Below the pieces are notes generated by a model, which saw only the letters and a program-made list of their open reading frames with translations, made no database searches and was not told the origin of the DNA. The position numbers and the translations under genes are program-made. A DNA stretch of 33,229 nucleotides, taken from positions 1 to 33,229 of the forward strand of contig JAAZAH010000059.1 in NCBI GenBank assembly GCA_012514415.1, in the 5' to 3' direction. This DNA comes from Sandaracinaceae bacterium (lineage in GTDB: Bacteria > Myxococcota_A > Polyangia > Polyangiales > Houyiibacteriaceae). This document shows, one piece after another, positions 1 to 8,355 of this stretch; positions within the stretch are counted from its first letter, which is position 1; each line of letters begins with the position of its first letter.

Positions 1-282
1 ACCGAGGCTGAAGATGGGGTCGATGGACTCCGAAAGCTCGCGACGGGGACCTTCGATCTGATCATCACCGACATCAATATGCCCATCATGGACGGCCTGA
101 AGCTTGTGCAGCGCATTCGGAGCGATGAGAAGCATAAGGACGTCCCCATCATCATCATTACCACCGAGGGCTCGACCGAGGACCGTCAGCGCGCCATGGC
201 GCTCGGCGCGAACGCCTACATCACCAAGCCCATTCAGGCGCCGCAGGTGATCTCCGAGGTGAAGGCGCTCCTTCAGCTGTGA
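1..282 (+). CDS. CheY-like response regulator receiver domain (5' end outside window)
   Basis: The reading frame is open from base 1, so the N-terminus lies upstream and the track's ATG at 79 is internal. The visible part holds the core of a receiver domain: the phospho-acceptor aspartate in LIITDINMP, the switch threonine in IITTEGS and the conserved lysine in YITKP, followed directly by the last helix and the stop. Nothing follows the receiver, so this is either a single-domain CheY-type protein or a protein whose output domain lies N-terminally, outside the window. Receiver proteins are phosphorylated by histidine kinases and act by protein-protein contact. A strong hairpin terminator at 421-460 probably ends the transcript. 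The partner kinase is not visible. Confidence 0.9.
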   Translation, partial: TEAEDGVDGLRKLATGTFDLIITDINMPIMDGLKLVQRIRSDEKHKDVPIIIITTEGSTEDRQRAMALGANAYITKPIQAPQVISEVKALLQL

Positions 283-474
283 ACAGCTCGGAGCGGAGAC
301 GCGAGCCCAACGAGCCGCGCGGTGGTGCACTTTTGCCTCGAATAAACTGAGGCGGGAGCCCGAACCAGCGCGGCATTTTCGTTGATGCAGGCGCGCCTCG
401 CTCCGGGCACGCACCCAAATAAAAAAAGGCCGCGGCATCGAATGCGCGCGGCCTTTTTTGATGAGGAAGAAGCT
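283..474. other. convergent intergenic region without a gene
   Basis: The space between the receiver gene and the convergent rpmG gene holds the terminator at 421-460. I see no coding frame with supporting features here; the short track ORFs on both strands are overlapping and look like chance frames. Confidence 0.6.
421..460. terminator. bidirectional rho-independent terminator
   Basis: A perfect 13-bp inverted repeat has arms aaaaaaggccgcg (422-434) and cgcggcctttttt (447-459), with a 12-nt loop. The A run on one side and the T run on the other make it a terminator in both directions. It lies between the convergent receiver gene (plus) and rpmG (minus) and fits both. Confidence 0.9.
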
Positions 475-642
475 CTACTTCTTGGGGTTCGGCATCTTCT
501 TTTCGACGAACTCGACGTGCTTACCCGCACGCGGATCGTATTTCTTGAGCGTAAGCTTTTCCGTCATCGTCCGCTTATTCTTCGTCGTGACGTAGGAATA
601 ACCGGTCCCTGCGGTGGAAACGAGCTGAATGAGTTCACGCAT
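475..642 (-). CDS. rpmG: 50S ribosomal protein L33 (zinc-free, C- type)
   Basis: This 55-residue protein starts [10 protein letters not shown] and contains the typical L33 core [10 protein letters not shown] and [12 protein letters not shown]. The track ORF starts 32 codons further upstream, but that extension has no resemblance to L33. The ATG at 642 gives the usual family length and has a GGAG motif about 11 nt upstream. L33 is a small protein of the large ribosomal subunit near the tRNA exit site. No cysteine is present, so this is the C- form that does not bind zinc; many bacteria also carry a C+ paralogue expressed differently under zinc limitation (family knowledge, not seen here). It lies downstream of korB in the same direction, 135 nt away. 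The terminator at 421-460 closes the transcript. Confidence 0.95.
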   Translation of the reverse strand: MRELIQLVSTAGTGYSYVTTKNKRTMTEKLTLKKYDPRAGKHVEFVEKKMPNPKK

Positions 643-777
643 TTGAACTTGGACTCCGTGAGTGTGAAAGGGCGCAGGGAAGCTGCGCGGAAAGGGCTTT
701 GGGCCGAAGTTAATAAAAGAGATGAGCGCCGAGCGCAAGGCAGGGAGACCAGTTAATCGGCTCCTCGCCTCGTCGCG

Positions 778-1782
778 TCACTCAACCTTCCAGGTATCTC
801 CCGAGTGAAGGAGGGCCTCGATGCTCGGCTCGCCAAGGCGCTCGACCGCCTGGGCGTGCTGCGCCTGCACCGCCGAATCGTAGGACGGCGCCGGATCGCA
901 ATAGATCACGCCGAGCGCGCAGACTCCCGGAAGCGCGCTGATGAGCCAAGCGATCGTCGGGTTCGTCTCATCGTGCACGAGGAGATCGTCCTCCGTGATC
1001 CCGTCCTCGCCGAGCTTGACGATCTCGGCTTGGAGCGTCTTGGGATTAAGGCGGACGCCCATTTCGTTGTTCGCTCCGAAGATCATCGGCTCGCCATGCT
1101 TGAGCCAGAGCTGATATGCCGGCCCCTGCTTGCGATCGGTGATCTGGACGAAGGCCTCATCGTTGAAGACGGGGCAGTTCTGGAGGATCTCGACAAACGA
1201 GGCGCCTCGATGCTGGTGTGCGCGCTTCAGCACCTCGGGGAGCTCTTTCGAGACATCGTAGCCGCGAGCGACGAAGCGCGCCGCCGCACCGAGCGCCACG
1301 TGTGCGGGGATCACCGGCGCATCGACCGAGCCGAAGGGGGTCGAAGGCGTGACCTTTCCGACCTTCGACGTCGGCGAATATTGACCCTTCGTGAGCCCGT
1401 AGATCTGGTTGTTGAACAGAAGGATCTGGAGATCGATGTTGCGGCGAAGCGCGTGGAGGAGGTGGTTTCCACCGATGGAGAGGCCGTCGCCATCACCCGT
1501 CACGACCCAGACATCAAGCTCCGGGTTCGCGAGCTTCAGCCCCGTTGCGATCGCGGGCGCGCGGCCGTGGATCGTGTGGAAGCCGTAGGTGTTCATGTAG
1601 TAAGGGAAGCGGCTCGAGCAGCCGATCCCGCTAATGAAGACTGTGTTTTCCTTCTTCTCGACCAGTTCGGGGAGGACGCGCTGGACGGCTGCGAGGATCG
1701 CGTAATCGCCGCAACCCGGGCACCAACGGACCTCCTGATCCGAAGCGAAATCAGTACGGCTGAGGGGGATATTGGCGCTCAT
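778..1782 (-). CDS. korB: 2-oxoglutarate (2-oxoacid):ferredoxin oxidoreductase, beta subunit
   Basis: The 334-residue protein carries the beta-subunit hallmarks: WCPGCGDY near the N-terminus and the thiamine diphosphate/Mg2+ motif GDGDGLSIGGN followed by LLFNNQIYGLTKGQ. With KorA it forms a cytoplasmic enzyme that oxidatively decarboxylates a 2-oxoacid (most likely 2-oxoglutarate) to its CoA ester and reduces ferredoxin; it can run in reverse for CO2 fixation. The start overlaps the korA stop by 4 nt (ATGA), so translation is coupled. KorB proteins usually lack a ferredoxin domain, as here. Substrate choice (2-oxoglutarate rather than another 2-oxoacid) is inferred from overall similarity of the FNNQIYGLTKGQ region and the two-subunit layout. 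Confidence 0.92.
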   Translation of the reverse strand: MSANIPLSRTDFASDQEVRWCPGCGDYAILAAVQRVLPELVEKKENTVFISGIGCSSRFPYYMNTYGFHTIHGRAPAIATGLKLANPELDVWVVTGDGDGLSIGGNHLLHALRRNIDLQILLFNNQIYGLTKGQYSPTSKVGKVTPSTPFGSVDAPVIPAHVALGAAARFVARGYDVSKELPEVLKRAHQHRGASFVEILQNCPVFNDEAFVQITDRKQGPAYQLWLKHGEPMIFGANNEMGVRLNPKTLQAEIVKLGEDGITEDDLLVHDETNPTIAWLISALPGVCALGVIYCDPAPSYDSAVQAQHAQAVERLGEPSIEALLHSGDTWKVE

Positions 1783-3650
1783 CGCTCTTCCTCTTTCTTC
1801 CCAAGGCGAGCCTCGATCTCATCGACGATCTCGCTGATCTTGAAGGGCTGTCCGGCGATCTTATTGAAGCCCTTGGCGTTGATGAGGAGTTCGGCCCGGA
1901 GGAGCCGGACGAGTTGACCGTGATTGAGCTCCGGGACCATGATCTGATCGAATCGCTCCGCGAGCTCCTTCAGTCCCTCGGGAAGGGGCCAGATGTGGCG
2001 GAGGTGGAGGTGGCTCACGCGGCGACCGCTCTTTCGCACACGATCGACGGCTTGGCTGATCGCGCCGTGCGTCGAGCCCCAACCGATGACGAGCATCTCG
2101 CCCTCGCTTTCGCCCTGATCGAGCGTGAGCTTCGGATAGAGCGCGCGAACGTTCTGCACCTTCTCGGCGCGGGTGAGCGTCATGCGGTGGTGGTTGGCCG
2201 GATCGTACGAGATATGCCCCGTCTCATAATCCTTTTCGATGCCGCCGATGCGATGCTCGAGCCCGGGCGTTCCGGGCTTGGCCCACACGCGGGCGAGCGT
2301 CCTGGGATCGCGCTTGAACGGCGAGAAACCTTCCGTTTCGGTATGGTGCGTGACCGGGAAGGGCTCAAGCGAGCTCACGTCTGGGATCTTCCAAGGCTCG
2401 GCGCTATTGGCGATGAATCCGTCCGTGAGGAGCATGACGGGCGTCATGTACTTCACCGCGATCTTCGAGGCGAGGATCGCAAACTCGAAGCACTCTCCCG
2501 GCGTTGCGGGTGCGAGGACCGGAAGAGGCGCGTCGCCGTTTCGCCCCCAGACCGCTTGGAAGAGATCGCTCTGCTCGGTTTTCGTCGGAAGACCCGTCGA
2601 GGGGCCGCCGCGCTGTACATCGACGACGACGAGCGGAAGCTCCGTCATGATGGCGAGGCCGATGGCTTCGGTCTTGAGCGCCACGCCCGGGCCCGAGGTG
2701 CCCGTGATGCCGAGTGCTCCGCCGAAGCTCGCACCGATCGCGGACGCCACCGCCGCGATCTCATCTTCGGCTTGAAAGGTGGTGATGCCAAAATTTTTGA
2801 GGCGTGCGAGGTGGTGAAGGAGCGTCGAGGCGGGCGTGATCGGATACGATCCGTAAAAGAAGGGGAGACCGCTCAGTTGAGCCGCCGCGGCAAAACCCCA
2901 AGCGAGCGCTTGGTTGCCGTCGATGGTGCGATAGGTTCCGCGAGGGAGCTCGGCACGCGCCACAACCACCGGACGAATCTCGGTGGGAAGCTCCGCCGTC
3001 TCACCGTAGATATGACCGGCGTTGATCGCCGCAATGTTGGCGGCGGCGATCTCGGGCCGTTTCTTGCCGAATTTCTCGTTGAGAAAATCGATCGAGGGCT
3101 GACGATCCCGGCCGTACAGCCAGAACATCAGCCCGAGCGTCCACATATTCTTGCATCGCGCTGCGTCCTTCGCGCCGAGCTTGAAGGGCTTGACGGCGTC
3201 GAGCGTGAGCTTGGTGATGTCGATCGGGAGGACGCGATATTTTTCGAGCGCCGGATCCGCGAGCGGATCCTCCTTACATCCAGCCTTCGCGTTATTCGCC
3301 TTGGTGAACGCCCCCGTATTGACGATGAGCAGCCCGCCCTCTTTCAACGCGCCAAGGTTCACCTTGAGCGCCGCGGGGTTCATCGCGACGAGCACGTCCG
3401 GGGCGTCGCCCGGGGTCTTGATGTCGTGCGAAGCGAAGTGGATTTGGAAGCCCGAGACCCCGTAGGTCGTCCCAGCCGGGGCTCGGATCTCCGCCGGGAA
3501 ATCCGGGAAGGTCGAGAGATCGTTCCCCATCAGTGCGGTCGCCGACGAGAACTGGGTCCCGGTGATCTGCATTCCGTCGCCAGAATCGCCAGCGAAGCGG
3601 ATGACGACCGAGTCGAGCTCCTCTCGGATTTGGGTAGCGGTATTCGGCAT
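1779..3650 (-). CDS. korA: 2-oxoglutarate (2-oxoacid):ferredoxin oxidoreductase, fused gamma-alpha subunit
   Basis: With the ATG at 3650 the protein has 623 residues and starts MPNTATQIREE. The first roughly 190 residues are the gamma-type domain (FAGDSGDGMQ and the glycine-rich FPAEIRAPAGT region). The rest is the alpha/PP-type domain with the conserved YPITPAS motif and a C-terminal transketolase-C-like domain. The gamma-alpha fusion is the usual form of the two-subunit KorAB enzymes. The track ORF starts 20 codons upstream with an Arg-rich stretch not expected in the family; a weak purine stretch (AAAAGAGA) about 14 nt before 3650 favours the shorter form, but neither start has a good Shine-Dalgarno. 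It heads a two-gene operon with korB and is divergent from trpF. The long plus-strand ORFs opposite it are shadows. Confidence 0.92.
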   Translation of the reverse strand: MPNTATQIREELDSVVIRFAGDSGDGMQITGTQFSSATALMGNDLSTFPDFPAEIRAPAGTTYGVSGFQIHFASHDIKTPGDAPDVLVAMNPAALKVNLGALKEGGLLIVNTGAFTKANNAKAGCKEDPLADPALEKYRVLPIDITKLTLDAVKPFKLGAKDAARCKNMWTLGLMFWLYGRDRQPSIDFLNEKFGKKRPEIAAANIAAINAGHIYGETAELPTEIRPVVVARAELPRGTYRTIDGNQALAWGFAAAAQLSGLPFFYGSYPITPASTLLHHLARLKNFGITTFQAEDEIAAVASAIGASFGGALGITGTSGPGVALKTEAIGLAIMTELPLVVVDVQRGGPSTGLPTKTEQSDLFQAVWGRNGDAPLPVLAPATPGECFEFAILASKIAVKYMTPVMLLTDGFIANSAEPWKIPDVSSLEPFPVTHHTETEGFSPFKRDPRTLARVWAKPGTPGLEHRIGGIEKDYETGHISYDPANHHRMTLTRAEKVQNVRALYPKLTLDQGESEGEMLVIGWGSTHGAISQAVDRVRKSGRRVSHLHLRHIWPLPEGLKELAERFDQIMVPELNHGQLVRLLRAELLINAKGFNKIAGQPFKISEIVDEIEARLGKKEEER

Positions 3651-3822
3651 ATCGATCAACAGTCTCTTTTCACCACGATCGACGGATTTCACCGCCGATC
3701 TTCGACGCATCGCACTTTGGTCCAGGCAAAGAGTTTACGCCAGTCAAAGGATTGTCTTAGAGGACGAACCCTCATTCCACGATAAAGAATGCGGGAATTG
3801 TCGATCTTCGGCAAGGAAAATC

Positions 3823-4488
3823 ATGAACACGCCCAAGCAAAAGACGGCGAAAGTGAAAATCTGCGGCATTACGCGCGTTCAGGATGCGGAAAAGGCGCTC
3901 GCTTTGGGCGTCGACGCGATAGGGCTCAACTTTTGGCCCGGGACGCCGCGCTGCATTGAAATCGACAAGGCGCGTGACATCGCCTCGCTTGCGAAAGGGC
4001 GCGCCTTGATCATCGGGGTCTTCGTCGACGCGTCAAGGGAAGAAATCCTTCGTCTTTACGAAGAGATCGGGCTCGATGAAGTGCAGCTTCACGGGAGCGA
4101 GACCCCGGAGTTTCTCAGCTCGCTCAAGCTCCCTGCCTATAAAGTGGTCGGCGTCGGAAAAGGAGAGGATGAGAAGGCACTCCATCGACGGTGTCGTCAA
4201 TATCCCGGAACGAAGCTACTACTCGATACCAAAGTGCGCGGCGCGATGCCGGGAGGGACGGGTGCGCGTTTTGACTGGTCCTTGGCTGTGAAGATCGCCA
4301 AAGAGAGGGAGCTCATCTTGGCTGGTGGCCTGACTGCTGAAAATGTCCGAGAGGCGATCGAGCTCGTCGAGCCGGCCTGGGTCGACACGGCGAGCGGGGT
4401 CGAGGTGGGCACCCCCGGCACCAAGGATTTCGAGAAAATGCGCGCGTTCGTCGAAGCCGCTCGTGGCATCTCGGCGCCGCTCGTGTAG
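3823..4488 (+). CDS. trpF: phosphoribosylanthranilate isomerase
   Basis: TrpF isomerises N-(5'-phosphoribosyl)anthranilate to CdRP, an intermediate step in tryptophan synthesis. The 221-residue TIM-barrel protein shows the catalytic cysteine in VKICGIT (Cys14), the LNFW segment after strand 2, VQLHG, the catalytic-aspartate region LLDTK, and the phosphate-binding LAGGLTAENV plus DTASGVE at the C-terminus. The track ORF begins 87 codons upstream. The ATG at 3823 is preceded by AAGGA at good spacing and gives the family length, so it is chosen. It is the first gene of a trpF-trpB-trpA operon; trpB begins 15 nt after its stop. No attenuator or TRAP-like leader was recognised in the 172-nt gap to korA. 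trpE, trpG, trpD and trpC are not in the window. Confidence 0.96.
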   Translation: MNTPKQKTAKVKICGITRVQDAEKALALGVDAIGLNFWPGTPRCIEIDKARDIASLAKGRALIIGVFVDASREEILRLYEEIGLDEVQLHGSETPEFLSSLKLPAYKVVGVGKGEDEKALHRRCRQYPGTKLLLDTKVRGAMPGGTGARFDWSLAVKIAKERELILAGGLTAENVREAIELVEPAWVDTASGVEVGTPGTKDFEKMRAFVEAARGISAPLV

Positions 4489-4503
4489 GGTTAGGGCGCG
4501 AAT

Positions 4504-5715
4504 ATGTCGAACGAAGAGAACCAACGCAGTCAGACGGGGCGTTTTGGCCCTTATGGTGGCCGCTTTGTCGCCGAGACGCTGATGCCTGCGCTCGATGAGC
4601 TCACCCGGGCTTACGAGGCAATCAAAAACGATCCCGGCTTCCTCGAAGAGCTTGACGAGCTCCTTCAGCATTATGTCGGCCGACCCACCTCACTTTACCA
4701 CGCGAAGAATCTCTCCGAGGAGGTTGGCGCTCGCGTCTGGCTGAAGCGCGAAGATCTCTGCCACACCGGCGCGCATAAGGTGAACAACACCATTGGGCAG
4801 GTGCTCCTCGCCAAGCGGATGGGCAAGACGCGCGTCATCGCCGAGACGGGCGCCGGACAGCACGGCGTGGCGACTGCGACGGCCTGCGCGCTCCTCGGTC
4901 TCGAATGCGAGGTCTACATGGGGAGCGAGGACGTCCGGAGGCAGGCCCCGAATGTCGCCCGGATGGAGCTCCTCGGCGCGAAGGTCAATCCGGTCTCATC
5001 CGGCTCCGCGACGCTGAAAGACGCGATGAACGAGGCGATGCGCGATTGGGTGACCTACGTGAAGGATACGCATTATTGCGTCGGCTCGGTGGCGGGGCCG
5101 CATCCTTATCCCACGATCGTCCGTGATTTTCAGGCCGTGATTGGGCGCGAGGCCAAGGCTCAGATTCTCCAGCGGATCGGAAAACTCCCGGATGCCCTTG
5201 TCGCGTGCGTCGGCGGCGGTTCGAACGCGATGGGGCTCTTTCACGAATTCGTCGGCGATGCCGAGGTCAAACTCTTTGGCGTCGAGGCGGCCGGCGAAGG
5301 GCTCGATACCGATCGGCACGCGGCTGCGCTCACGAAGGGGAGTGTGGGCGTGCTCCACGGTTCGAAGAGCTATCTTCTGCAGGATGAGGACGGCCAAGTG
5401 ATCGAGGCGCATAGCGTTTCTGCCGGCCTCGATTACCCCGGCGTTGGCCCGGAGCACTCCTTCCTCAAGGACTCGGGCCGCGCCACGTACGGCACCGTCA
5501 CCGATCGCGAGGCGCTCGATGCCTTCAAACAACTCTGCCGCACCGAGGGCATCATCCCAGCGCTCGAATCGAGTCATGCGATCGCGTACCTGCCCAAGGT
5601 CGTCGAGGCGATCGGCGAAGGGCGTGACATCATCGTCTCACTTTCGGGCCGCGGCGATAAAGATCTCGACAACGCGCGAGAATGGCTCGAAGCGCATGGA
5701 GAAAAAATCGGATGA
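4504..5715 (+). CDS. trpB: tryptophan synthase beta chain
   Basis: TrpB condenses indole with L-serine, using pyridoxal phosphate, to give tryptophan. The 403-residue protein matches the classic TrpB1 type: N-terminal [19 protein letters not shown], the PLP lysine in HTGAHKVNN (Lys92), GAGQHGVA, the phosphate-binding glycine loop [10 protein letters not shown], and the C-terminal SGRGDKD. It begins 15 nt after trpF. Its last codon and stop overlap the trpA start (ATGA), which fits the 1:1 TrpA-TrpB complex in which indole is channelled from alpha to beta. The length and all key motifs are intact, so it is expected to be functional. Confidence 0.98.
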   Translation: MSNEENQRSQTGRFGPYGGRFVAETLMPALDELTRAYEAIKNDPGFLEELDELLQHYVGRPTSLYHAKNLSEEVGARVWLKREDLCHTGAHKVNNTIGQVLLAKRMGKTRVIAETGAGQHGVATATACALLGLECEVYMGSEDVRRQAPNVARMELLGAKVNPVSSGSATLKDAMNEAMRDWVTYVKDTHYCVGSVAGPHPYPTIVRDFQAVIGREAKAQILQRIGKLPDALVACVGGGSNAMGLFHEFVGDAEVKLFGVEAAGEGLDTDRHAAALTKGSVGVLHGSKSYLLQDEDGQVIEAHSVSAGLDYPGVGPEHSFLKDSGRATYGTVTDREALDAFKQLCRTEGIIPALESSHAIAYLPKVVEAIGEGRDIIVSLSGRGDKDLDNAREWLEAHGEKIG

Positions 5716-6509
5716 CTCGTCTGAATCAGGCGTTTGAAAGAGCGGCCGCTGAGGGCCGTTCGGCGCTCGTCGTCTTTCTCTCGGCGGGCGATCCCAGCCT
5801 CGATGCGACCGTTGACCTTGTCCTGGCAGCGGCCGATGCGGGCGCCGACATCGTCGAACTCGGCGTCCCTTACAGCGATCCGACCGCCGACGGCGCCGCG
5901 ATCCAGCGGGCGAGCGCGCGGGCAATCAAAAACGGAACCACCCTCAAGGGTGTGCTCGAGGCGGTGAGAAAGATCCGCACAAAGAGCGAAATCCCCCTCG
6001 TTCAGTTCGGATATTACAATCCGATCCTTCGCTACGGCGAGGAGCGTCTGGTGCGCGATGCCAAAGTGGCGGGGGTCGATGGACTTCTCGTCGTCGATCT
6101 GCCCCCCGAGGAGTGTGCCTCGCTTCGTGATCCGGCGATTCGGGAGGGTCTCGATTTCATCCCGCTCGTCGCGCCCACGAGCGATGAGGCTCGGCTGAAG
6201 CTCGCAGCGAGTGTGGCAACCTCTTTCGTCTATTCCGTCTCGATGACGGGCGTGACGGGGAGCGCGGGGTTGGATCTCGAGGCCGCGGGAAACCGCTCCA
6301 TCGCGCTTTCGAAGATTCTCGGCAAACCCATCGCGCTCGGCTTCGGCATTCGCACTCCCGAGCAGGTGCGTGCGATCGCGGGCAAGGCCGAGGGCATCGT
6401 GGTCGGGAGCGCCATTGTCGAAACCATCGAGGCTGCGTCCAGCCCAGAAGAGGCTGTCGAGCGCGTGCACGCACTCATCCGTGCGCTCTCCGAGGCGACG
6501 CGTACCTGA
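5712..6509 (+). CDS. trpA: tryptophan synthase alpha chain
   Basis: TrpA splits indole-3-glycerol phosphate into indole and glyceraldehyde 3-phosphate. The 265-residue TIM barrel has both catalytic acids at the standard places: Glu49 in [10 protein letters not shown] and Asp60 in DPTADG. The phosphate-binding segments GVTGSAG and GFGIRTPEQ also match the family. The ATG at 5712 overlaps the trpB stop by 4 nt and is preferred over the track's earlier start at 5682, which lies inside trpB and adds an unrelated Arg-rich leader. It is the last recognised gene of the trp operon. A hairpin without a T run follows shortly after the stop. Confidence 0.97.
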   Translation: MTRLNQAFERAAAEGRSALVVFLSAGDPSLDATVDLVLAAADAGADIVELGVPYSDPTADGAAIQRASARAIKNGTTLKGVLEAVRKIRTKSEIPLVQFGYYNPILRYGEERLVRDAKVAGVDGLLVVDLPPEECASLRDPAIREGLDFIPLVAPTSDEARLKLAASVATSFVYSVSMTGVTGSAGLDLEAAGNRSIALSKILGKPIALGFGIRTPEQVRAIAGKAEGIVVGSAIVETIEAASSPEEAVERVHALIRALSEATRT

Positions 6510-6516
6510 GCGCTGT

Positions 6517-6560
6517 CGAGGAGCTCCCCGGATCGCGCTTGGGCGGCGCGGAGCTCCTCG
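6517..6560 (+). promoter_or_regulatory. 11-bp hairpin after trpA, covering the RBS of the following ORF
   Basis: An inverted repeat pairs cgaggagctcc (6517-6527) with ggagctcctcg (6550-6560) around a 22-nt loop. There is no T run, so it is not a classical terminator. Its right arm includes GGAG (6550-6553), which sits 9 nt before the ATG at 6563 and would be the ribosome-binding site of that ORF. The hairpin could protect the trp mRNA 3' end or restrict translation of the next ORF. Function is inference. Confidence 0.4.
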
Positions 6561-6562
6561 GT

Positions 6563-6991
6563 ATGGGAGTCGCGCTCCTCGCCTTCGCTTCGATGAGGCG
6601 GCAGACGGCGCGATGCGTCGGGCGCCCCGTCTTCGGACTCACGCCCAGCGGGCTCCTCAGCGCGACGGCCGCGGCCGATGTGCCGGAACAGGGCCTGGGC
6701 GTTGAGCCCGAGAGCGTGAGGCGAGCAGAAGAGCCAAGCAGAAGCGCGCGTGGAGACTCTGAGCCCATCGCGAGCGCTCCGACCTCCGTCCTCGCCTCCC
6801 GTTTGCGCGCCGCCTCCCGCGTGCCCGCCGAGGCCGCCCTCTTCGGCGACGCCGGCGGCGACCGCGCCCTCGCCCGCAACGGCGGCTTTCTGAGGGCCAC
6901 CTCACCTAGCGTTTTGACGTCGCGCGCTCGCGTTGAGGCGCCCAATCGCGCCGCGGCCGGGGCACGCGCCGCCTTAAAAAGTCATCCCTAG
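6563..6991 (+). CDS. possible hypothetical protein between trpA and recA
   Basis: I do not recognise this 142-residue protein, and it may not be real. It starts MGVALLAFASM, a short hydrophobic stretch, and then becomes Ala/Arg/Ser/Pro-rich with no domain I can name. Support comes from codon structure: in the stretch 6782-6901 of this frame nearly every third position is G or C (38 of 40 by eye), against about three quarters at position 1 and two thirds at position 2. That pattern is typical of real genes in GC-rich genomes. Just upstream the frame stays open across the trpA stop, where a CTG at 6506 overlaps the TGA. The composition is unlike a conserved enzyme. It could be a fast-evolving small protein, a decayed gene or a chance ORF. 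Overlapping minus-strand ORFs lack the third-position pattern. Confidence 0.35.
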   Translation: MGVALLAFASMRRQTARCVGRPVFGLTPSGLLSATAAADVPEQGLGVEPESVRRAEEPSRSARGDSEPIASAPTSVLASRLRAASRVPAEAALFGDAGGDRALARNGGFLRATSPSVLTSRARVEAPNRAAAGARAALKSHP

Positions 6992-7040
6992 GATTGTTTG
7001 CCTCCCGAGAAGAAAAGCTTGACCCGCCGAAAAGAATGGT

Positions 7041-7057
7041 CTACGCATTTGTTCAGT
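7041..7057 (+). promoter_or_regulatory. LexA (SOS) box of the Myxococcus type upstream of recA
   Basis: The sequence ctacgcatttgttcagt matches 15 of 17 positions of the LexA box consensus that I recall for Myxococcus xanthus (CTRHAMRYBYGTTCAGS), including the full GTTCAG half. It ends 22 nt before the recA ATG. A TTGACC at 7019-7024 may be the -35 element; the expected -10 position then falls inside the box, though no good -10 hexamer is seen. LexA bound here would block recA transcription until DNA damage. Confidence 0.65.
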
Positions 7058-7079
7058 CTTTTTTCTCTTCGGAGCGTTC

Positions 7080-8165
7080 ATGTCCATCGATACCAACCGC
7101 GAAAAAGCCCTCAATCTCGCTATCGGAGCCATCGAGAAAAACTATGGAAAGGGCTCGATCATGCGCCTCGGTGATGCGCAGAAGATCGAAGTCGCGACTT
7201 TTCCCACGGGCTCGCTCAGCCTCGACCTTGCGCTCGGGGTGGGTGGCTATGCGCGCGGAAGGATCGTGGAGGTCTACGGTCCCGAATCGTCGGGAAAGAC
7301 GACGCTCACTCTTCACGCGATCGCCGAATGCCAGCGAAAGGGCGGCGTGGCGGCGTTCATCGACGCAGAGCATGCGCTCGATCCGACGTATGCACGTCGG
7401 CTCGGGGTGAATGTGGACGAGCTCCTCATCAGCCAGCCGGACCACGGTGAGCAGGCGCTCGAGATTGCCGATACCCTCGTTCGCTCGGGAGCCGTGGACG
7501 TGATCGTCGTCGACTCGGTCGCGGCGCTCGTTCCCAAGGCCGAGATCGAGGGAGATATGGGCGACAGCCATGTGGGTCTCCAAGCGAGGCTGATGAGCCA
7601 AGCGCTCCGAAAGCTTACCGGCACGGTGCAGAAGAGCCATACGACCCTCTTCTTCATCAACCAGATCCGTATGAAGATCGGAGTGATGTTTGGCAGCCCG
7701 GAGACGACGACTGGCGGAAACGCGCTCAAATTCTACGCCTCGCAGCGCCTCGACATCCGGCGGATCTCGACGCTGAAGGCGGGAGAGGATGCCATCGGAA
7801 ACCGCGTCCGCGTCAAGGTCGTCAAGAATAAGCTCGCGCCTCCGTTCAAGACGGCTGAGTTCGACATTCTCTTCGGTAAGGGGATTAGCAAAAGTGGCGA
7901 TATCCTCGATCTCGCGGTCGCCGAGGACATCGTCGAAAAATCGGGCGCTTGGTATAGCTATGGCGGCGATCGTCTCGGCCAGGGGCGGGATAATGCGCGG
8001 AACTTCCTCGAGGAAAATCCGAGCATGCTCGATGAGATCGAGGCGAAGGTCCGCGCAAAATATGGCCTCGCTCCCGCCACCGAGGAAAAGCCCGAGAACA
8101 CCACCGGAAAAGGCGAGAAGAATGCTTCGACGGCGAAGTCCGCGGTGGCTCGCTCCAAGGCGTGA
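7080..8165 (+). CDS. recA: recombinase RecA
   Basis: RecA forms filaments on single-stranded DNA, drives homologous strand exchange and stimulates LexA self-cleavage. The 361-residue protein has the N-terminal helix [20 protein letters not shown], Walker [10 protein letters not shown] (about residues 67-75), Walker [11 protein letters not shown] (about 141-150), the L2-region phenylalanine-containing [14 protein letters not shown], and the C-terminal domain. The tail is long, Lys/Ala/Thr-rich and less acidic than in E. coli. ATG 7080 has GGAG 5-6 nt upstream. It follows a LexA-type box, so it is probably SOS-inducible. No terminator was seen before the cdnL promoter. Some myxobacteria have two recA genes; whether this is the only copy cannot be told from the window. 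Confidence 0.98.
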   Translation: MSIDTNREKALNLAIGAIEKNYGKGSIMRLGDAQKIEVATFPTGSLSLDLALGVGGYARGRIVEVYGPESSGKTTLTLHAIAECQRKGGVAAFIDAEHALDPTYARRLGVNVDELLISQPDHGEQALEIADTLVRSGAVDVIVVDSVAALVPKAEIEGDMGDSHVGLQARLMSQALRKLTGTVQKSHTTLFFINQIRMKIGVMFGSPETTTGGNALKFYASQRLDIRRISTLKAGEDAIGNRVRVKVVKNKLAPPFKTAEFDILFGKGISKSGDILDLAVAEDIVEKSGAWYSYGGDRLGQGRDNARNFLEENPSMLDEIEAKVRAKYGLAPATEEKPENTTGKGEKNASTAKSAVARSKA

Positions 8166-8212
8166 TTGGCCTAAGTTGGCGGAATCAGTAGAAAATCCCA
8201 AGTAGGGAGGGA

Positions 8213-8241
8213 TTGACGGACGCAGCGTTTTGCGCTATGAT
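8213..8241 (+). promoter_or_regulatory. near-consensus sigma-70 promoter of cdnL
   Basis: TTGACG (8213-8218), a 17-nt spacer and TATGAT (8236-8241) match the housekeeping promoter consensus at 5/6 and 5/6 with ideal spacing. It lies between recA and cdnL and would give a leader of about 105-110 nt. Confidence 0.8.
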
Positions 8242-8257
8242 TATGAAGTCATTTTCG

Positions 8258-8339
8258 CCGCCCCTCGCCAAGACGGTGTCCCCAACGGGCTCCTCTCTGC
8301 TAGGGGCGGATGCGTCCCGGGCTCGGCAGGATGAGCCCG
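8258..8339 (+). promoter_or_regulatory. structured 5' leader of cdnL (two stem-loops)
   Basis: Two inverted repeats lie in the predicted cdnL leader: ccgcccct (8258-8265) with aggggcgg (8302-8309), and cgggctc (8318-8324) with gagcccg (8333-8339). The second hairpin ends 2 nt before the GGAGG ribosome-binding site at 8342-8346, so folding could modulate initiation. No known riboswitch class is recognised; this may simply be a stable leader. Confidence 0.4.
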
Positions 8340-8355
8340 ATGGAGGATATTCTGG

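Noticed and set aside
1914-3785. 623-aa plus-strand ORF opposite korA
   Set aside because: It is a long antisense frame over a clearly assigned gene; the product is Arg/Asp/Glu-rich with no domain. Such frames are common in GC-rich DNA. The same applies to 805-1917 and 24051-25280.
6475-6945. 156-aa minus-strand ORF between trpA and recA
   Set aside because: It overlaps the end of trpA, is Arg/Ser/Pro-rich, and lacks the third-position G/C pattern seen in the plus-strand frame of the same region.
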